From positions 1 through 37,970 of the IMG/VR virus record IMGVR_UViG_3300044622_000909: DNA of 37,970 nt; one strand, 5' to 3'. The notes under the pieces were generated by a model. That model saw nothing but the letters and a program-made list of their open reading frames with translations, was not told the origin of the DNA and did not search any database. The translations under genes were made by a program, and so were the position numbers. Shown here piece by piece: positions 14,907 through 20,697 of this stretch; the stretch's first letter is position 1; each line of letters opens with the position of its first letter. The stretch is from a virus.

Positions 14907-15817
14907 AAAAAAACCTGAGATTACAGTTTTTGTAAGTGTCTTTTGAGTCATTATTGGTTCTACTCTTATCCACAGGATTTTGTCCTGTAACACTCATTAC
15001 CGATTGGTTAGACCAATCACTCCTTGACGATACAACTACTCTCTTACTACTCCTGTCTCCCCAAGATTGCGTCCTGGTTCGGTCTTCGACGACCTAGAAA
15101 TTTTTCATAAAAATACGGTCAAACTTGCGGTTATCACGTTCCACTGACAGCCAGTGAATAGGTGGGTAACTTCCGTTATATCGTGACGAACACTTTTGCT
15201 TTTTAGTTATAAGTTTTACCTTTTCTATAAAAGTTTTTGTGTTGTGGATTGATCAAAGTTGTGGTCCGTCTTAAGCTTCATTATCTTTTGAATAACAAAA
15301 TACCAAACAACTCCGTGAAATGTCCCCATTTCAATATTTCAAGACTACTTCGAAACTAACCCCTTGGTAGAAGTTGGTTAAGGTCAATAACGGCACCACC
15401 CGTACATTAACATACCTTTCGGTTTTAAGTATCCTATGATACTGGAACCCGCAATAACAACATTGGAAATATTGATTCATGCAACGTCCCTACGAGTTAT
15501 TCCTATTAGAGTTCCCTCCTCAACAAGATGACCCACATCACCTCGTCATAAAATCACTTTCCCTACACCGTTGGCCTCGGTACTAAAGATTTTATGGTAT
15601 CTCGCCTGTGTACTCGACCTCAATATTCCGAAGACTATTAAGACGCAAACCCGTTACACTTGGGGTTCACTTTATCCTACTTTCGTAGTTTATTTTATGG
15701 ACTATACACGGCCCAATATCTTTATCAGTTTCACTCTTAAACCCGAAGGTTCTTAACTTAATCCTGAACGGATAATATCTAAAATTTCAAAGAACGTTAT
15801 CGGACGTTTCCGATTTG
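14907..15817 (-). ncRNA. large structured non-coding RNA candidate (about 0.9 kb)
   Basis: About 900 bases without a credible gene on either strand, less AT-rich than neighbouring genes and dense in hairpins on the minus-strand RNA. Examples are AACC-UUCG-GGTT (near 15738), CTAC-GAAA-GTAG (near 15684), AGTATC-ATAG-GATACT (near 15435), CACTG-GCTGT-CAGTG (near 15148), GATTGGT-CTA-ACCAATC (near 15010) and ACAGGA-CAAAA-TCCTGT (near 14978). UUCG and GNRA tetraloops are typical of structured RNA. Two tandem TTG-N-TAnnTTTG promoters point into it. The 3' end is placed at a T-run (14907-14913), although the final hairpin is not clear. Size and phage tRNA/tmRNA context recall the GOLLD and ROOL giant phage RNAs, but I could not match a consensus, so the class is open. 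Confidence 0.7.
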
Positions 15818-15912
15818 TTTTACAAAGTTAAGAATACTTTTTGAATTTTACAAATTTTTTCTAATCTTTTTTATTTTTTTTATTCGGACGTTTCCGAATT
15901 TGTTTTACAAAG
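15800..15912 (-). repeat. duplicated promoter/leader unit
   Basis: Two copies of the leader following TAnCTTTG: GTAAAACAAAT then (T)TCGGAAACGTCCGA(A), at about 15800-15827 and 15883-15912. Each contains a CGGA-AACG-TCCG hairpin, and each directly follows its own promoter. Confidence 0.75.
15823..15854 (-). promoter_or_regulatory. proximal promoter of the large RNA
   Basis: Minus strand TTG (15853-15851), 20 bases, TAACTTTG (15830-15823). It fits the Bacteroidota consensus, with a predicted start near 15817. Confidence 0.7.
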
Positions 15913-15938
15913 ATAAGACATTTTTTTCATTTGTCAAA
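15908..15938 (-). promoter_or_regulatory. distal promoter of the large RNA
   Basis: Minus strand TTTGAC with TTG at 15937-15935, 19 bases, TATCTTTG (15915-15908). It is a near-perfect Bacteroidota promoter 85 bases upstream of the proximal one. Confidence 0.75.
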
Positions 15939-15956
15939 TTATATGTAAATATTTTT

Positions 15957-16103
15957 TTAATATTTTTCTATGTACACTGTTTCCGTACCGTAGTAATACG
16001 CTCTTGCTTCAGCAAAAGATGAGTTTGGTGTTGTATATTTCTTACCATTATTGTCATAATAGTAGAAAGTATAGTTAACCAATACTTGAGTTTCATCACT
16101 CAT
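15957..16103 (-). CDS. small hypothetical protein, 48 aa
   Basis: An ATG-to-TAA frame beginning MSDETQVLVNYTFYYYDNNGKKY and ending in YYYGTETVYIEKY. It is rich in Tyr (about a quarter of residues), acidic to neutral, with no membrane segment. The pattern suggests a small beta fold, but I recognise no family. It has a complete host-type promoter (16153-16183) and a leader of about 44 bases, so it is likely expressed early and independently of the downstream RNA, whose promoters lie just past its stop codon. Confidence 0.7.
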   Translation of the reverse strand: MSDETQVLVNYTFYYYDNNGKKYTTPNSSFAEARAYYYGTETVYIEKY

Positions 16104-16152
16104 TTTTTGATTTTTAAAGGTTAATAAATTAATGAACTTTTTAATTATACAA

Positions 16153-16183
16153 CAAAGATAGTATATTTATTCCGATAAAACAA
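16153..16183 (-). promoter_or_regulatory. host-type promoter
   Basis: Minus strand TTG (16183-16181), 20 bases, TATCTTTG (16160-16153), upstream of the 48-residue gene. Confidence 0.7.
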
Positions 16184-16196
16184 ATGGGTTTGGTAA

Positions 16197-17066
16197 TTAT
16201 TTTAATAAATTTTTAATTCGTTGTACGTCTTCTTCTATTTTTAAGTCTTCTTTGTTTTTTAATATACCACCAAGTCTTTTAAAAAAGTCAAATGGGTTGG
16301 TTTTTTTAGGTTCCGTGGTAGTTGTTTTAACATCTTTAGTGTCATCTTCAACATCAACCTCATCATCATCTGACTTATTATCGTTATATTCCGAATTATC
16401 TTTTTTATCTTTAAAAATTTCATTGTCTTTTACTTTAGGATCTTCATCTTTACCTAACTCATCATCAGTGTCTGGTAATTGATCCTCAGGTGTGTTCCAA
16501 TACTTATTTGCATATCTCTTACACTTTTGACCCTCATCCACCATTTTTTCAGTACTAACTTCACCATGACCTATTATTTGATTTAAGGAAAAACCTTGAT
16601 CTTTAACTAATAAAAGTGCCGATTTACATTGTTTTATTAAAACGTCTTTATCATTTTTGGCAATGATCTCAACACCCTTTGAGTTTGAGTTAGTAACATC
16701 CAAAGGTCCTTTTCCCACTCTGACTACATGACCACCTGATGATCCATCAGGTAAACCTCTATAAACCTTACCTTCTCTATCAATAATAAATTGAACACCT
16801 AATATCATACAACCTGGTTTATTATTTTTCCGTTTTCTACAATTTAAAATTTTAATAACTCCTGGTGCATCACCTCTACCTGCGGTATGATGAAAAATAA
16901 AATATTTATTATTTTTTATTTGACCACCCTTAAAATTGGATTGACTTGAAATATCTGTAATTTGTAAAGATTCCGTTATAATTTTTTTTCTATTAGGCAC
17001 TTTGGTGGATGAAAGTTTTTGTTGTAAAACTTTTAAGTGTTCTAATAAAACTATATCGTTTTTCAT
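16197..17066 (-). CDS. N-acetylmuramoyl-L-alanine amidase (endolysin)
   Basis: A 289-residue protein with an amidase_2/PGRP-type zinc domain at about residues 50-200, related to T7 lysozyme. Visible elements are YFIFHHTAGRGD (55-66; zinc ligand H59), GVQFIIDREGKVYRG (90-104), GSSGGHVV (108-115), SKGVEIIA (129-136) and IIGHGEVS (164-171; H167) with C182 as the likely third ligand. It cleaves the bond between MurNAc and the stem peptide in peptidoglycan. A long acidic tail (DDELGKDEDPKVKDNE onward) follows the catalytic domain. There is no signal peptide, so export would need a holin; a two-helix holin candidate lies 1.3 kb upstream on the same strand. The N terminus is a helix leading to KKIITES, similar to the capsid-targeting-like signals elsewhere in the window. 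Confidence 0.88.
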   Translation of the reverse strand: MKNDIVLLEHLKVLQQKLSSTKVPNRKKIITESLQITDISSQSNFKGGQIKNNKYFIFHHTAGRGDAPGVIKILNCRKRKNNKPGCMILGVQFIIDREGKVYRGLPDGSSGGHVVRVGKGPLDVTNSNSKGVEIIAKNDKDVLIKQCKSALLLVKDQGFSLNQIIGHGEVSTEKMVDEGQKCKRYANKYWNTPEDQLPDTDDELGKDEDPKVKDNEIFKDKKDNSEYNDNKSDDDEVDVEDDTKDVKTTTTEPKKTNPFDFFKRLGGILKNKEDLKIEEDVQRIKNLLK

Positions 17067-17083
17067 ATTATTGTTGTAAATAA

Positions 17084-17641
17084 TTAACCATTATGTTTTC
17101 CGCCAAGTAAATTACCTAAATTAAATTTAACACCAACATCAAAACTTGAATGTGGTATAGATGTTGGTTGTGTATTGTGTCCACCGTGTGAATCCCCGTG
17201 TTGTGCAAATGATTTACCCAACATTAATGTTGTGTTATGATTTTTACCTAAACTTGGAAACTCTAAAGTCATATGGCCATCTTTAGTTACGTGTCCATGA
17301 ATGTTATGTGAAATATCGGATAAAAAATTATCTTCAGTATGGTGTGGTTGTAAACCAAGATTTTTTTTTAATTCTTCGTCTGAATTTATTTTATTCCACA
17401 AAGCTGATGATATTTTTGTTTTATCGTCAGTTGTTAGTGTGTTAACACCACTTTTTATAGGTTCAATAGGTGATTTAACCCAAGGGTTTGCTAATTTTGA
17501 ACTATCACTTGTTGTTGATGGTTGACTTATAGGTAATGGTTGCTTTATAGGTGGTGTTTCATCTTCACTTATAAATTTTTTTGACAAATATCTTTGTTCT
17601 GCCAGAATGTTTACTTTGGTTATTCTTGTTTTTTTTGTCAT
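17084..17641 (-). CDS. hypothetical protein, 185 aa
   Basis: No family recognised. It starts MTKKTRITKVNILAEQRYLSKKFISEDE, a basic helix containing L-A-E and I-S-E sites of the gp21 type. A Pro/Ser/Thr-rich linker follows to about residue 70, then a His- and Gly-rich second half with strands such as GHVTKDGHMTLEFPSLG and a final FDVGVKFNLGNLLGGKHNG. The stop lies 17 bases before the amidase ATG and the start 2 bases after the preceding stop, so it is in the lysis operon. It could be a virion-associated protein. Function unknown. Confidence 0.7.
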   Translation of the reverse strand: MTKKTRITKVNILAEQRYLSKKFISEDETPPIKQPLPISQPSTTSDSSKLANPWVKSPIEPIKSGVNTLTTDDKTKISSALWNKINSDEELKKNLGLQPHHTEDNFLSDISHNIHGHVTKDGHMTLEFPSLGKNHNTTLMLGKSFAQHGDSHGGHNTQPTSIPHSSFDVGVKFNLGNLLGGKHNG

Positions 17642-17643
17642 AA

Positions 17644-18258
17644 TTATTGTTCTAAATGTGTCATAAGAACACCACCCAAAGAGGTTGCGTGAACTTGTAG
17701 GTGATTAATTGATTCCATGTCTAATTTCTTCTTACGTTTTGTATAATCTAAACCTAAAGTCCCAATGAACTTATCATCAATTGTTTTAATTGCAAATAGA
17801 TAACCTGATTTACATCCTGTGTCTTCAGCGATATATTTTAACCCAAAAGTTGCAATAGTTTCGTCTTTATAATCTGAAATTTCAATAATATCATTACTTA
17901 ATAATTCATTTATTGATTTTGAAAATAAATTAACGGGTATGTTATGAAAATTACTTTGTACCGATGGTACTCCAGGATGAACCGTTTCATACATTATTGA
18001 GAACTTTGCCATTGATTTACCCGTTGGGTAGAAATTACCTCCATTGTGGAATTGGGTTATCCAAACACGATCAGCATCAAATTCATCCTTTATGTGTTCT
18101 ATTTTTGTTGTTACCAATTCACTCACACGAAGAGTTTCTCTAACCATATCTGGCTTATCTTTTTTCTTTTCTAATATACTTTTTATGTAAAGTAAAAGGA
18201 TCGGACCTATAACACCTGTTATAAACGCAATAATAATTCCTGTCATATTTTCAAACAT
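17644..18258 (-). CDS. membrane-anchored GAF-like protein, 204 aa
   Basis: Residues 1-9 are followed by one hydrophobic helix, about 8-28 (IIIAFITGVIGPILLLYIKS), and a basic stop-transfer KKKDK. The remainder resembles a GAF-type sensor domain: an N-terminal helix (MVRETLRVSELVTTKIEHIKDEFDADRVWITQFHNGG), a strand-rich core with FGLKYIAEDTGCKSGYLFAIKT, and a closing helix (INHLQVHATSLGGVL). Ligand and role are unknown. It sits between a holin candidate and the endolysin, so a part in lysis timing is conceivable but only by position. A variant late motif (TATTTATT) precedes the ATG by 6 bases. Confidence 0.65.
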   Translation of the reverse strand: MFENMTGIIIAFITGVIGPILLLYIKSILEKKKDKPDMVRETLRVSELVTTKIEHIKDEFDADRVWITQFHNGGNFYPTGKSMAKFSIMYETVHPGVPSVQSNFHNIPVNLFSKSINELLSNDIIEISDYKDETIATFGLKYIAEDTGCKSGYLFAIKTIDDKFIGTLGLDYTKRKKKLDMESINHLQVHATSLGGVLMTHLEQ

Positions 18259-18305
18259 ATAATTAATAAATACCTAACAAATTAAAAAAATAAAATCACA
18301 TAACA

Positions 18306-18330
18306 AAAAAACCCACCTTGTGGGTGGGTT
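18306..18330 (-). terminator. rho-independent terminator after the holin candidate
   Basis: Minus strand AACCCACC-CACAA-GGTGGGTT followed by a long T-run. Confidence 0.85.
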
Positions 18331-18351
18331 TTACTTTTATTCTAATAAAAT

Positions 18352-18525
18352 TTAAGCTTTGTTTTTTACAACAATTGACCAAATTGCACCTGTTAGAGCA
18401 ATTGCACCACCGATTACCTCATTTAAAATACTTTCATCAATAAGTCCTTTTGTAATAAAAATACCACCGATAAATGTTAATGAGTGTCTTACAATACCCA
18501 AAAGTTGTTCTTTAGAAAATTTCAT
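18352..18525 (-). CDS. holin candidate, 57 aa, two membrane helices
   Basis: Starts MKFSKEQLLGIVRHSLTFIGG. Two hydrophobic segments lie at about residues 10-26 and 36-53 (IGGAIALTGAIWSIVV), joined by a short polar turn (TKGLIDESIL), with a basic C terminus KNKA. The two-helix layout, size and the sequence K-E-Q-L-L-G-I-V-R-H fit a family of small phage holins (Pam3 gp28 type, as I recall it). A holin forms lesions in the inner membrane to release the cytoplasmic amidase encoded downstream. It has its own terminator, and a late-type ATATTTAT motif about 35 bases upstream. Confidence 0.7.
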   Translation of the reverse strand: MKFSKEQLLGIVRHSLTFIGGIFITKGLIDESILNEVIGGAIALTGAIWSIVVKNKA

Positions 18526-18574
18526 AATTTTTGTTTTTAAAAGTTTATTTATAACAATAAATATTTCAAAAACA

Positions 18575-18667
18575 TCATTTAGTCATTTTATCTTTAATAA
18601 TTAAGTAAGTAAATACCGATAATATAATGGCTGGTGTTATAATTGCTACAATGATATCTGATCCCAT
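18575..18667 (-). CDS. single-helix membrane peptide, 30 aa
   Basis: An ATG-to-TGA frame of 31 codons upstream of the holin candidate, starting MGSDIIVAIITPAIILSVF. Almost the whole peptide is one membrane helix followed by a basic tail IKDKMTK. Similar tiny membrane peptides accompany phage lysis genes, so it could be a holin partner or inhibitor. Because the frame is short, its status as a real gene is uncertain. Confidence 0.45.
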   Translation of the reverse strand: MGSDIIVAIITPAIILSVFTYLIIKDKMTK

Positions 18668-18767
18668 AATGGTGTTTTTAATATAAACGTAAATAAAATT
18701 TTAAAGTTTTAGTTAATTAATATTGATGTAAAAATAGTGTTTATTAACCAATTATTAATTATTATTG

Positions 18768-18841
18768 TGGACCATCCTGGATTCGAACCAGGGACCTACG
18801 CATTATGAGTGCGGTGCTCTAACCTGCTGAGCTAAAAGTCC
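18768..18841 (-). tRNA. tRNA with CAU anticodon (Met elongator or Ile2)
   Basis: Acceptor GGACUUU pairs with AUGGUCC, discriminator A, no encoded CCA. The D arm is AGCUCAGCAGGUUAGAGC, the anticodon loop CUCAUAA, and the T arm CCUGG-UUCGAAU-CCAGG. G1-C72 is paired, so this is not the initiator. CAU could be Met, or Ile after lysidine modification. Confidence 0.93.
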
Positions 18842-18845
18842 TGAG

Positions 18846-18935
18846 TAATCAAAAAAGGATTCGAACCAATACAACCGTTTTTAACTCGGTCTCCCCAATA
18901 AGATGGGTAGCGTCTACCAATTCCGCCATTTGATT
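18846..18935 (-). tRNA. Leu-like class II tRNA with atypical anticodon arm
   Basis: Acceptor AAUCAAA pairs perfectly with UUUGAUU. The D arm GGCGGAAUUGGUAGACGC is the tRNA-Leu type, and a long variable arm (ACCG..CGGU) is present. The T loop is UUCGAAU, but the T stem has two U-U mismatches. The anticodon arm fits best as UACCC-AUCUUAUU-GGGGA, giving an 8-base loop, so the anticodon is not certain. It lies 4 bases from the next tRNA. Confidence 0.65.
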
Positions 18936-19096
18936 ATAAATTAACTTACGAGAGTACGTTGATTCTTCACTTCTCTTTGATCTTCCCCGTGGTTAGTCAA
19001 ACCAGATATAACCTTGTCATATCAGCAGTTCCATATGAAGTATCACCTCACTTCTCATCGTATTGGACATACTATTCGGTGATGAACCGAACCGTG
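18936..19096 (-). ncRNA. structured spacer in the tRNA array
   Basis: 161 bases with no gene or tRNA on either strand. The minus-strand RNA contains TTCGGT-TCATC-ACCGAA (near 19085) and smaller repeats such as GAAGTGA. It is probably part of the array transcript; function unknown. Confidence 0.35.
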
Positions 19097-19180
19097 TAGT
19101 CAGGATAGGATTCGAACCTACAATGAGCAACCTTCCTCAACGGAAGGGATCAACACCGATGTCTAATTACACTCCTGACT
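19097..19180 (-). ncRNA. tRNA-like RNA 1 (84 nt)
   Basis: The 5' AGUCAGG pairs perfectly with CCUGACU, discriminator A, and the T arm GUAGG-UUCGAAU-CCUAU is normal. Between them is a perfect hairpin CCUUC-CGUUGAG-GAAGG, which would read as anticodon UUG (Gln) but with G at the usually invariant U33. The D region (GUGUAAUUAGACAUC plus about 10 extra bases) does not fold canonically. It is either a degenerate tRNA or a tRNA-like RNA. Confidence 0.6.
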
Positions 19181-19183
19181 ATA

Positions 19184-19272
19184 AACACACTCTTAAGCAT
19201 TCTACTTCCCGCAGTACGAAATTGTATCTTACTTAGCCCACCGTTAGCGGTATGGGTACTTAAGTTTATGTG
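19184..19272 (-). ncRNA. structured spacer RNA with CTTAAG arms
   Basis: On the minus strand ACACA..CTTAAG and CTTAAG..TGTGT close an 85-base segment, with an internal stem ACCG-CUAA-CGGU flanked by CCC/GGG pairs. It lies exactly between tRNA-like RNAs 1 and 2. Confidence 0.4.
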
Positions 19273-19275
19273 TTG

Positions 19276-19408
19276 TAGTCAAGGTCGGACTCGAACCGAA
19301 TACCGTTCAAGACGGATTAGACAACCTTACGACTTCTCGCGTCCAAATGCTTATGAACCGTGGTGTCTTGGGGACTTGGGTACCATCCCTCATTACGCCC
19401 ACTTGACT
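19276..19408 (-). ncRNA. tRNA-like RNA 2 (133 nt)
   Basis: The 5' AGUCAAG pairs perfectly with CUUGACU, discriminator A, and the T loop is UUCGAGU with a stem of about 4 bp. The core is about 95 bases instead of about 45. It contains GGGA/UCCC, AGACA/UGUCU enclosing GAC-GCGAGAA-GUC, and CCGU-CUUGA-ACGG. It starts 3 bases after the stop codon of the 174-residue gene. It is too long for a tRNA and has no known class. Confidence 0.6.
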
Positions 19409-19411
19409 ATT

Positions 19412-19936
19412 TTATTTTACCAAATACCGGTAGTGTGGTCTTTGGATCTCACCTGATGCGATGATCGTGAACGCTCTTACCGTTTTCTCACCGTCAGTTA
19501 ATGTTGTGTTGATGTTAACACCGATGTGAGAAGTTTCAACAACAAGTTTCTCTACGATCAAACCTTTTTTCTCAATTCGGTTTGCAAGTTTCACGATAGA
19601 TCCTTCGTAGTGTAACTCAGCCTTTTTCTCTTCAGCCAACATGAATCCCTCAACACCCATTTGTTTAACTTTTGACGCTTTGTCTTTGAAGTTATTGTAC
19701 TCACGACTTTGTTTAGAGTTGTAAAATCTTCTTGGGAATGACTTAAACTCAGAAGGTCTTCCTTCGTTATAAACATCTTGTGTTAATCCAAAAAAGTTAC
19801 ACCATTGAAGGTTGTCCCAACCTGATCTCACCATAATTGCCTCGAACTGATCTTTCGCCCACTCTTTAGTTTTAGCAATGTACTGAACTTTTAATGTTTC
19901 AGTCTCTGTCTTCAAAATGTTTATCAAGTTTTCCAT
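19412..19936 (-). CDS. hypothetical protein, 174 aa
   Basis: A protein-coding gene inside the tRNA array. The protein starts MENLINILKTETETLKVQYIAKTKEWAKDQFEAIMV, a helical and charged region. It has aromatic segments (SGWDNLQWCNFFGLTQDVYNE) and a C-terminal half with a likely beta core (ELHYEGSIVKLANRI, VEKLVVETSHIGVNINTTL). No signal peptide or membrane helix. It has a strong promoter and a leader of about 15-20 bases beginning with the ACAAACAACGAGAG sequence shared with the array promoter. The codon use is less AT-rich than in its neighbours. It may be an early gene; no family recognised. Confidence 0.85.
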   Translation of the reverse strand: MENLINILKTETETLKVQYIAKTKEWAKDQFEAIMVRSGWDNLQWCNFFGLTQDVYNEGRPSEFKSFPRRFYNSKQSREYNNFKDKASKVKQMGVEGFMLAEEKKAELHYEGSIVKLANRIEKKGLIVEKLVVETSHIGVNINTTLTDGEKTVRAFTIIASGEIQRPHYRYLVK

Positions 19937-19956
19937 ATCTCTCGTTGTTTGTTTAA

Positions 19957-19986
19957 CAAAGATATGGCATTTAATTCAATTGGCAA
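19957..19986 (-). promoter_or_regulatory. host-type promoter
   Basis: Minus strand TTGCCA (TTG 19986-19984), 19 bases, TATCTTTG (19964-19957), driving the 174-residue gene and possibly the tRNA genes beyond it. Confidence 0.8.
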
Positions 19987-20007
19987 TGAAAATTATTCAT
20001 TATTTTG

Positions 20008-20080
20008 CGGTCCCGACGGGATTCGAACCCGTATCTCGCACCGTGACAGGGTGGAATTGTAACCATTCAACCACGGGACC
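20008..20080 (-). tRNA. tRNA-Asp (GUC)
   Basis: Acceptor GGUCCCG/CGGGACC, discriminator G, anticodon loop CUGUCAC (GUC), T arm ACGGG-UUCGAAU-CCCGU. No encoded CCA. Confidence 0.95.
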
Positions 20081-20160
20081 AAGTTTATCAGTCTTTCCTG
20101 ATCGTCACCCCTAACCCACAGGTATGAACCCGTATCGTAGTAAAGCTTGGTTGGCTATAG
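20081..20160 (-). ncRNA. structured spacer with T-arm-like hairpin
   Basis: 80 bases between tRNA-Asp and tRNA-Glu. It contains ACGGG-UUCAUA-CCUGU, CCAACC/GGUUAGG arms around it, and AUCAG-GAAAGA-CUGAU. It is not a complete tRNA. Confidence 0.35.
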
Positions 20161-20232
20161 TAGTCCCACCGGGAATCGAACCCGACTTTCCAGGATGAAA
20201 ACCTGACGACCTAACCGATAGTCGATGGGACC
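20161..20232 (-). tRNA. tRNA-Glu (UUC)
   Basis: Acceptor GGUCCCA with UGGGACU, anticodon stem UCAGG/CCUGG with loop UUUUCAU (UUC), T arm GUCGGG-UUCGAUU-CCCGG, discriminator A. No encoded CCA. Confidence 0.93.
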
Positions 20233-20238
20233 AAAAAT

Positions 20239-20301
20239 AAGGGTAGACACGGGCCTAGCTAGCCATCTTTCAGGAAAGGCCCTTACGAATATTCTACCCT
20301 T
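20239..20301 (-). ncRNA. small hairpin RNA between tRNA genes
   Basis: A perfect 9-bp outer stem AAGGGTAGA/TCTACCCTT closes a 45-base interior holding GGGCC/GGCCC and CUUUC-CU-GAAAG. On the minus strand it is followed by ATTTTT, so it could end transcription or mark a processed small RNA. Confidence 0.5.
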
Positions 20302-20305
20302 TTAG

Positions 20306-20378
20306 TTGCGGGAGCAGGATTCGAACCTGCGATCTCGGCTTATGAGACCGAGCGGATAACCATCTTCCACATCCCGCG
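20306..20378 (-). tRNA. initiator tRNA-fMet (CAU)
   Basis: Acceptor G2-A7 (GCGGGA) pairs with UCCCGC, leaving C1 opposite A72, the bacterial initiator signature. The 11-24 pair is purine-pyrimidine (G-C), also an initiator mark. Anticodon stem UCGGU/GCCGA with loop CUCAUAA, T arm CGCAGG-UUCGAAU-CCUGC, discriminator A. One of the three G-C pairs of the classical initiator anticodon stem is U-G here. Confidence 0.85.
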
Positions 20379-20383
20379 ATATG

Positions 20384-20457
20384 TAGTTAATACTGGGCTC
20401 GAACCAATGACCTATTCCGTATCAGGGAATCGCTCTAACCAACTGAGCTAATTAACT
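20384..20457 (-). tRNA. tRNA-Ile (GAU)
   Basis: Acceptor AGUUAAU/AUUAACU (7 bp), D arm AGCUCAGUUGGUUAGAGC, anticodon loop CUGAUAC (GAU) on stem AUUCC/GGAAU, T arm AUUGG-UUCGAGC-CCAGU, discriminator A. Confidence 0.95.
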
Positions 20458-20532
20458 ATATTCTCGTCTTTCCGAGATGTCAATAGGGATCTTTTGTGCG
20501 CAATTCAGGACTCTCATATACTTCCTTAGTTG
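20458..20532 (-). ncRNA. spacer between tRNA-Ile and tRNA-like RNA 3
   Basis: 75 bases; the only clear element is CUCG-GAAAGA-CGAG near 20461-20476. Nothing else supported. Confidence 0.25.
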
Positions 20533-20686
20533 TAGTCAGGACAGGATTCTAACCTGCATGAACACTTTGAATTTTACCTACGCACAGTGAGGTAGTGTTC
20601 TTCATCATTCGCATTGCCTTTTCAAAGTGCACTTATTCAAGGTTGCCGTGCGTGTCACTATGTGTCTATCATTCCACCACCTGACT
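20533..20686 (-). ncRNA. tRNA-like RNA 3 (154 nt)
   Basis: The 5' AGUCAGG pairs perfectly with CCUGACU, discriminator A. The T arm GCAGG-UUAGAAU-CCUGU and a Leu-type D arm GUGGAAUGAUAGACAC are intact. A possible anticodon stem AUAGUG/CACUGU encloses 66 bases. CACUUUGAA/UUCAAAGUG (9 bp) and CCUU/AAGG cross it in a pseudoknot-like way, and the variable region is about 27 bases. It resembles a tRNA-Leu with an insertion in the anticodon loop, but no known intron type is that small. Confidence 0.6.
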
Positions 20687-20697
20687 ATTCTCTTTAG

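Noticed and set aside
15571-15756. Possible plus-strand 61-residue protein within the large RNA region
   Set aside because: It is antisense to the promoters, has no upstream signal and reads as a random frame over hairpin-forming sequence.
14907-15817. RNase P RNA or a group I intron as identity of the large RNA
   Set aside because: The conserved RNase P core segments are not visible and the region is far longer; there are no interrupted exons or homing endonuclease frame to support an intron.
18846-18935. Stop codon recoding through a UUA suppressor tRNA
   Set aside because: Portal-region, terminase and other genes clearly end in TAA at natural domain ends, and no gene is interrupted by in-frame TAA; the anticodon reading itself is ambiguous.
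19268-19456. Plus-strand frame across tRNA-like RNA 2 and the end of the 174-residue gene
   Set aside because: It is Arg- and Cys-rich and antisense to both an RNA with tRNA ends and a well-supported gene.
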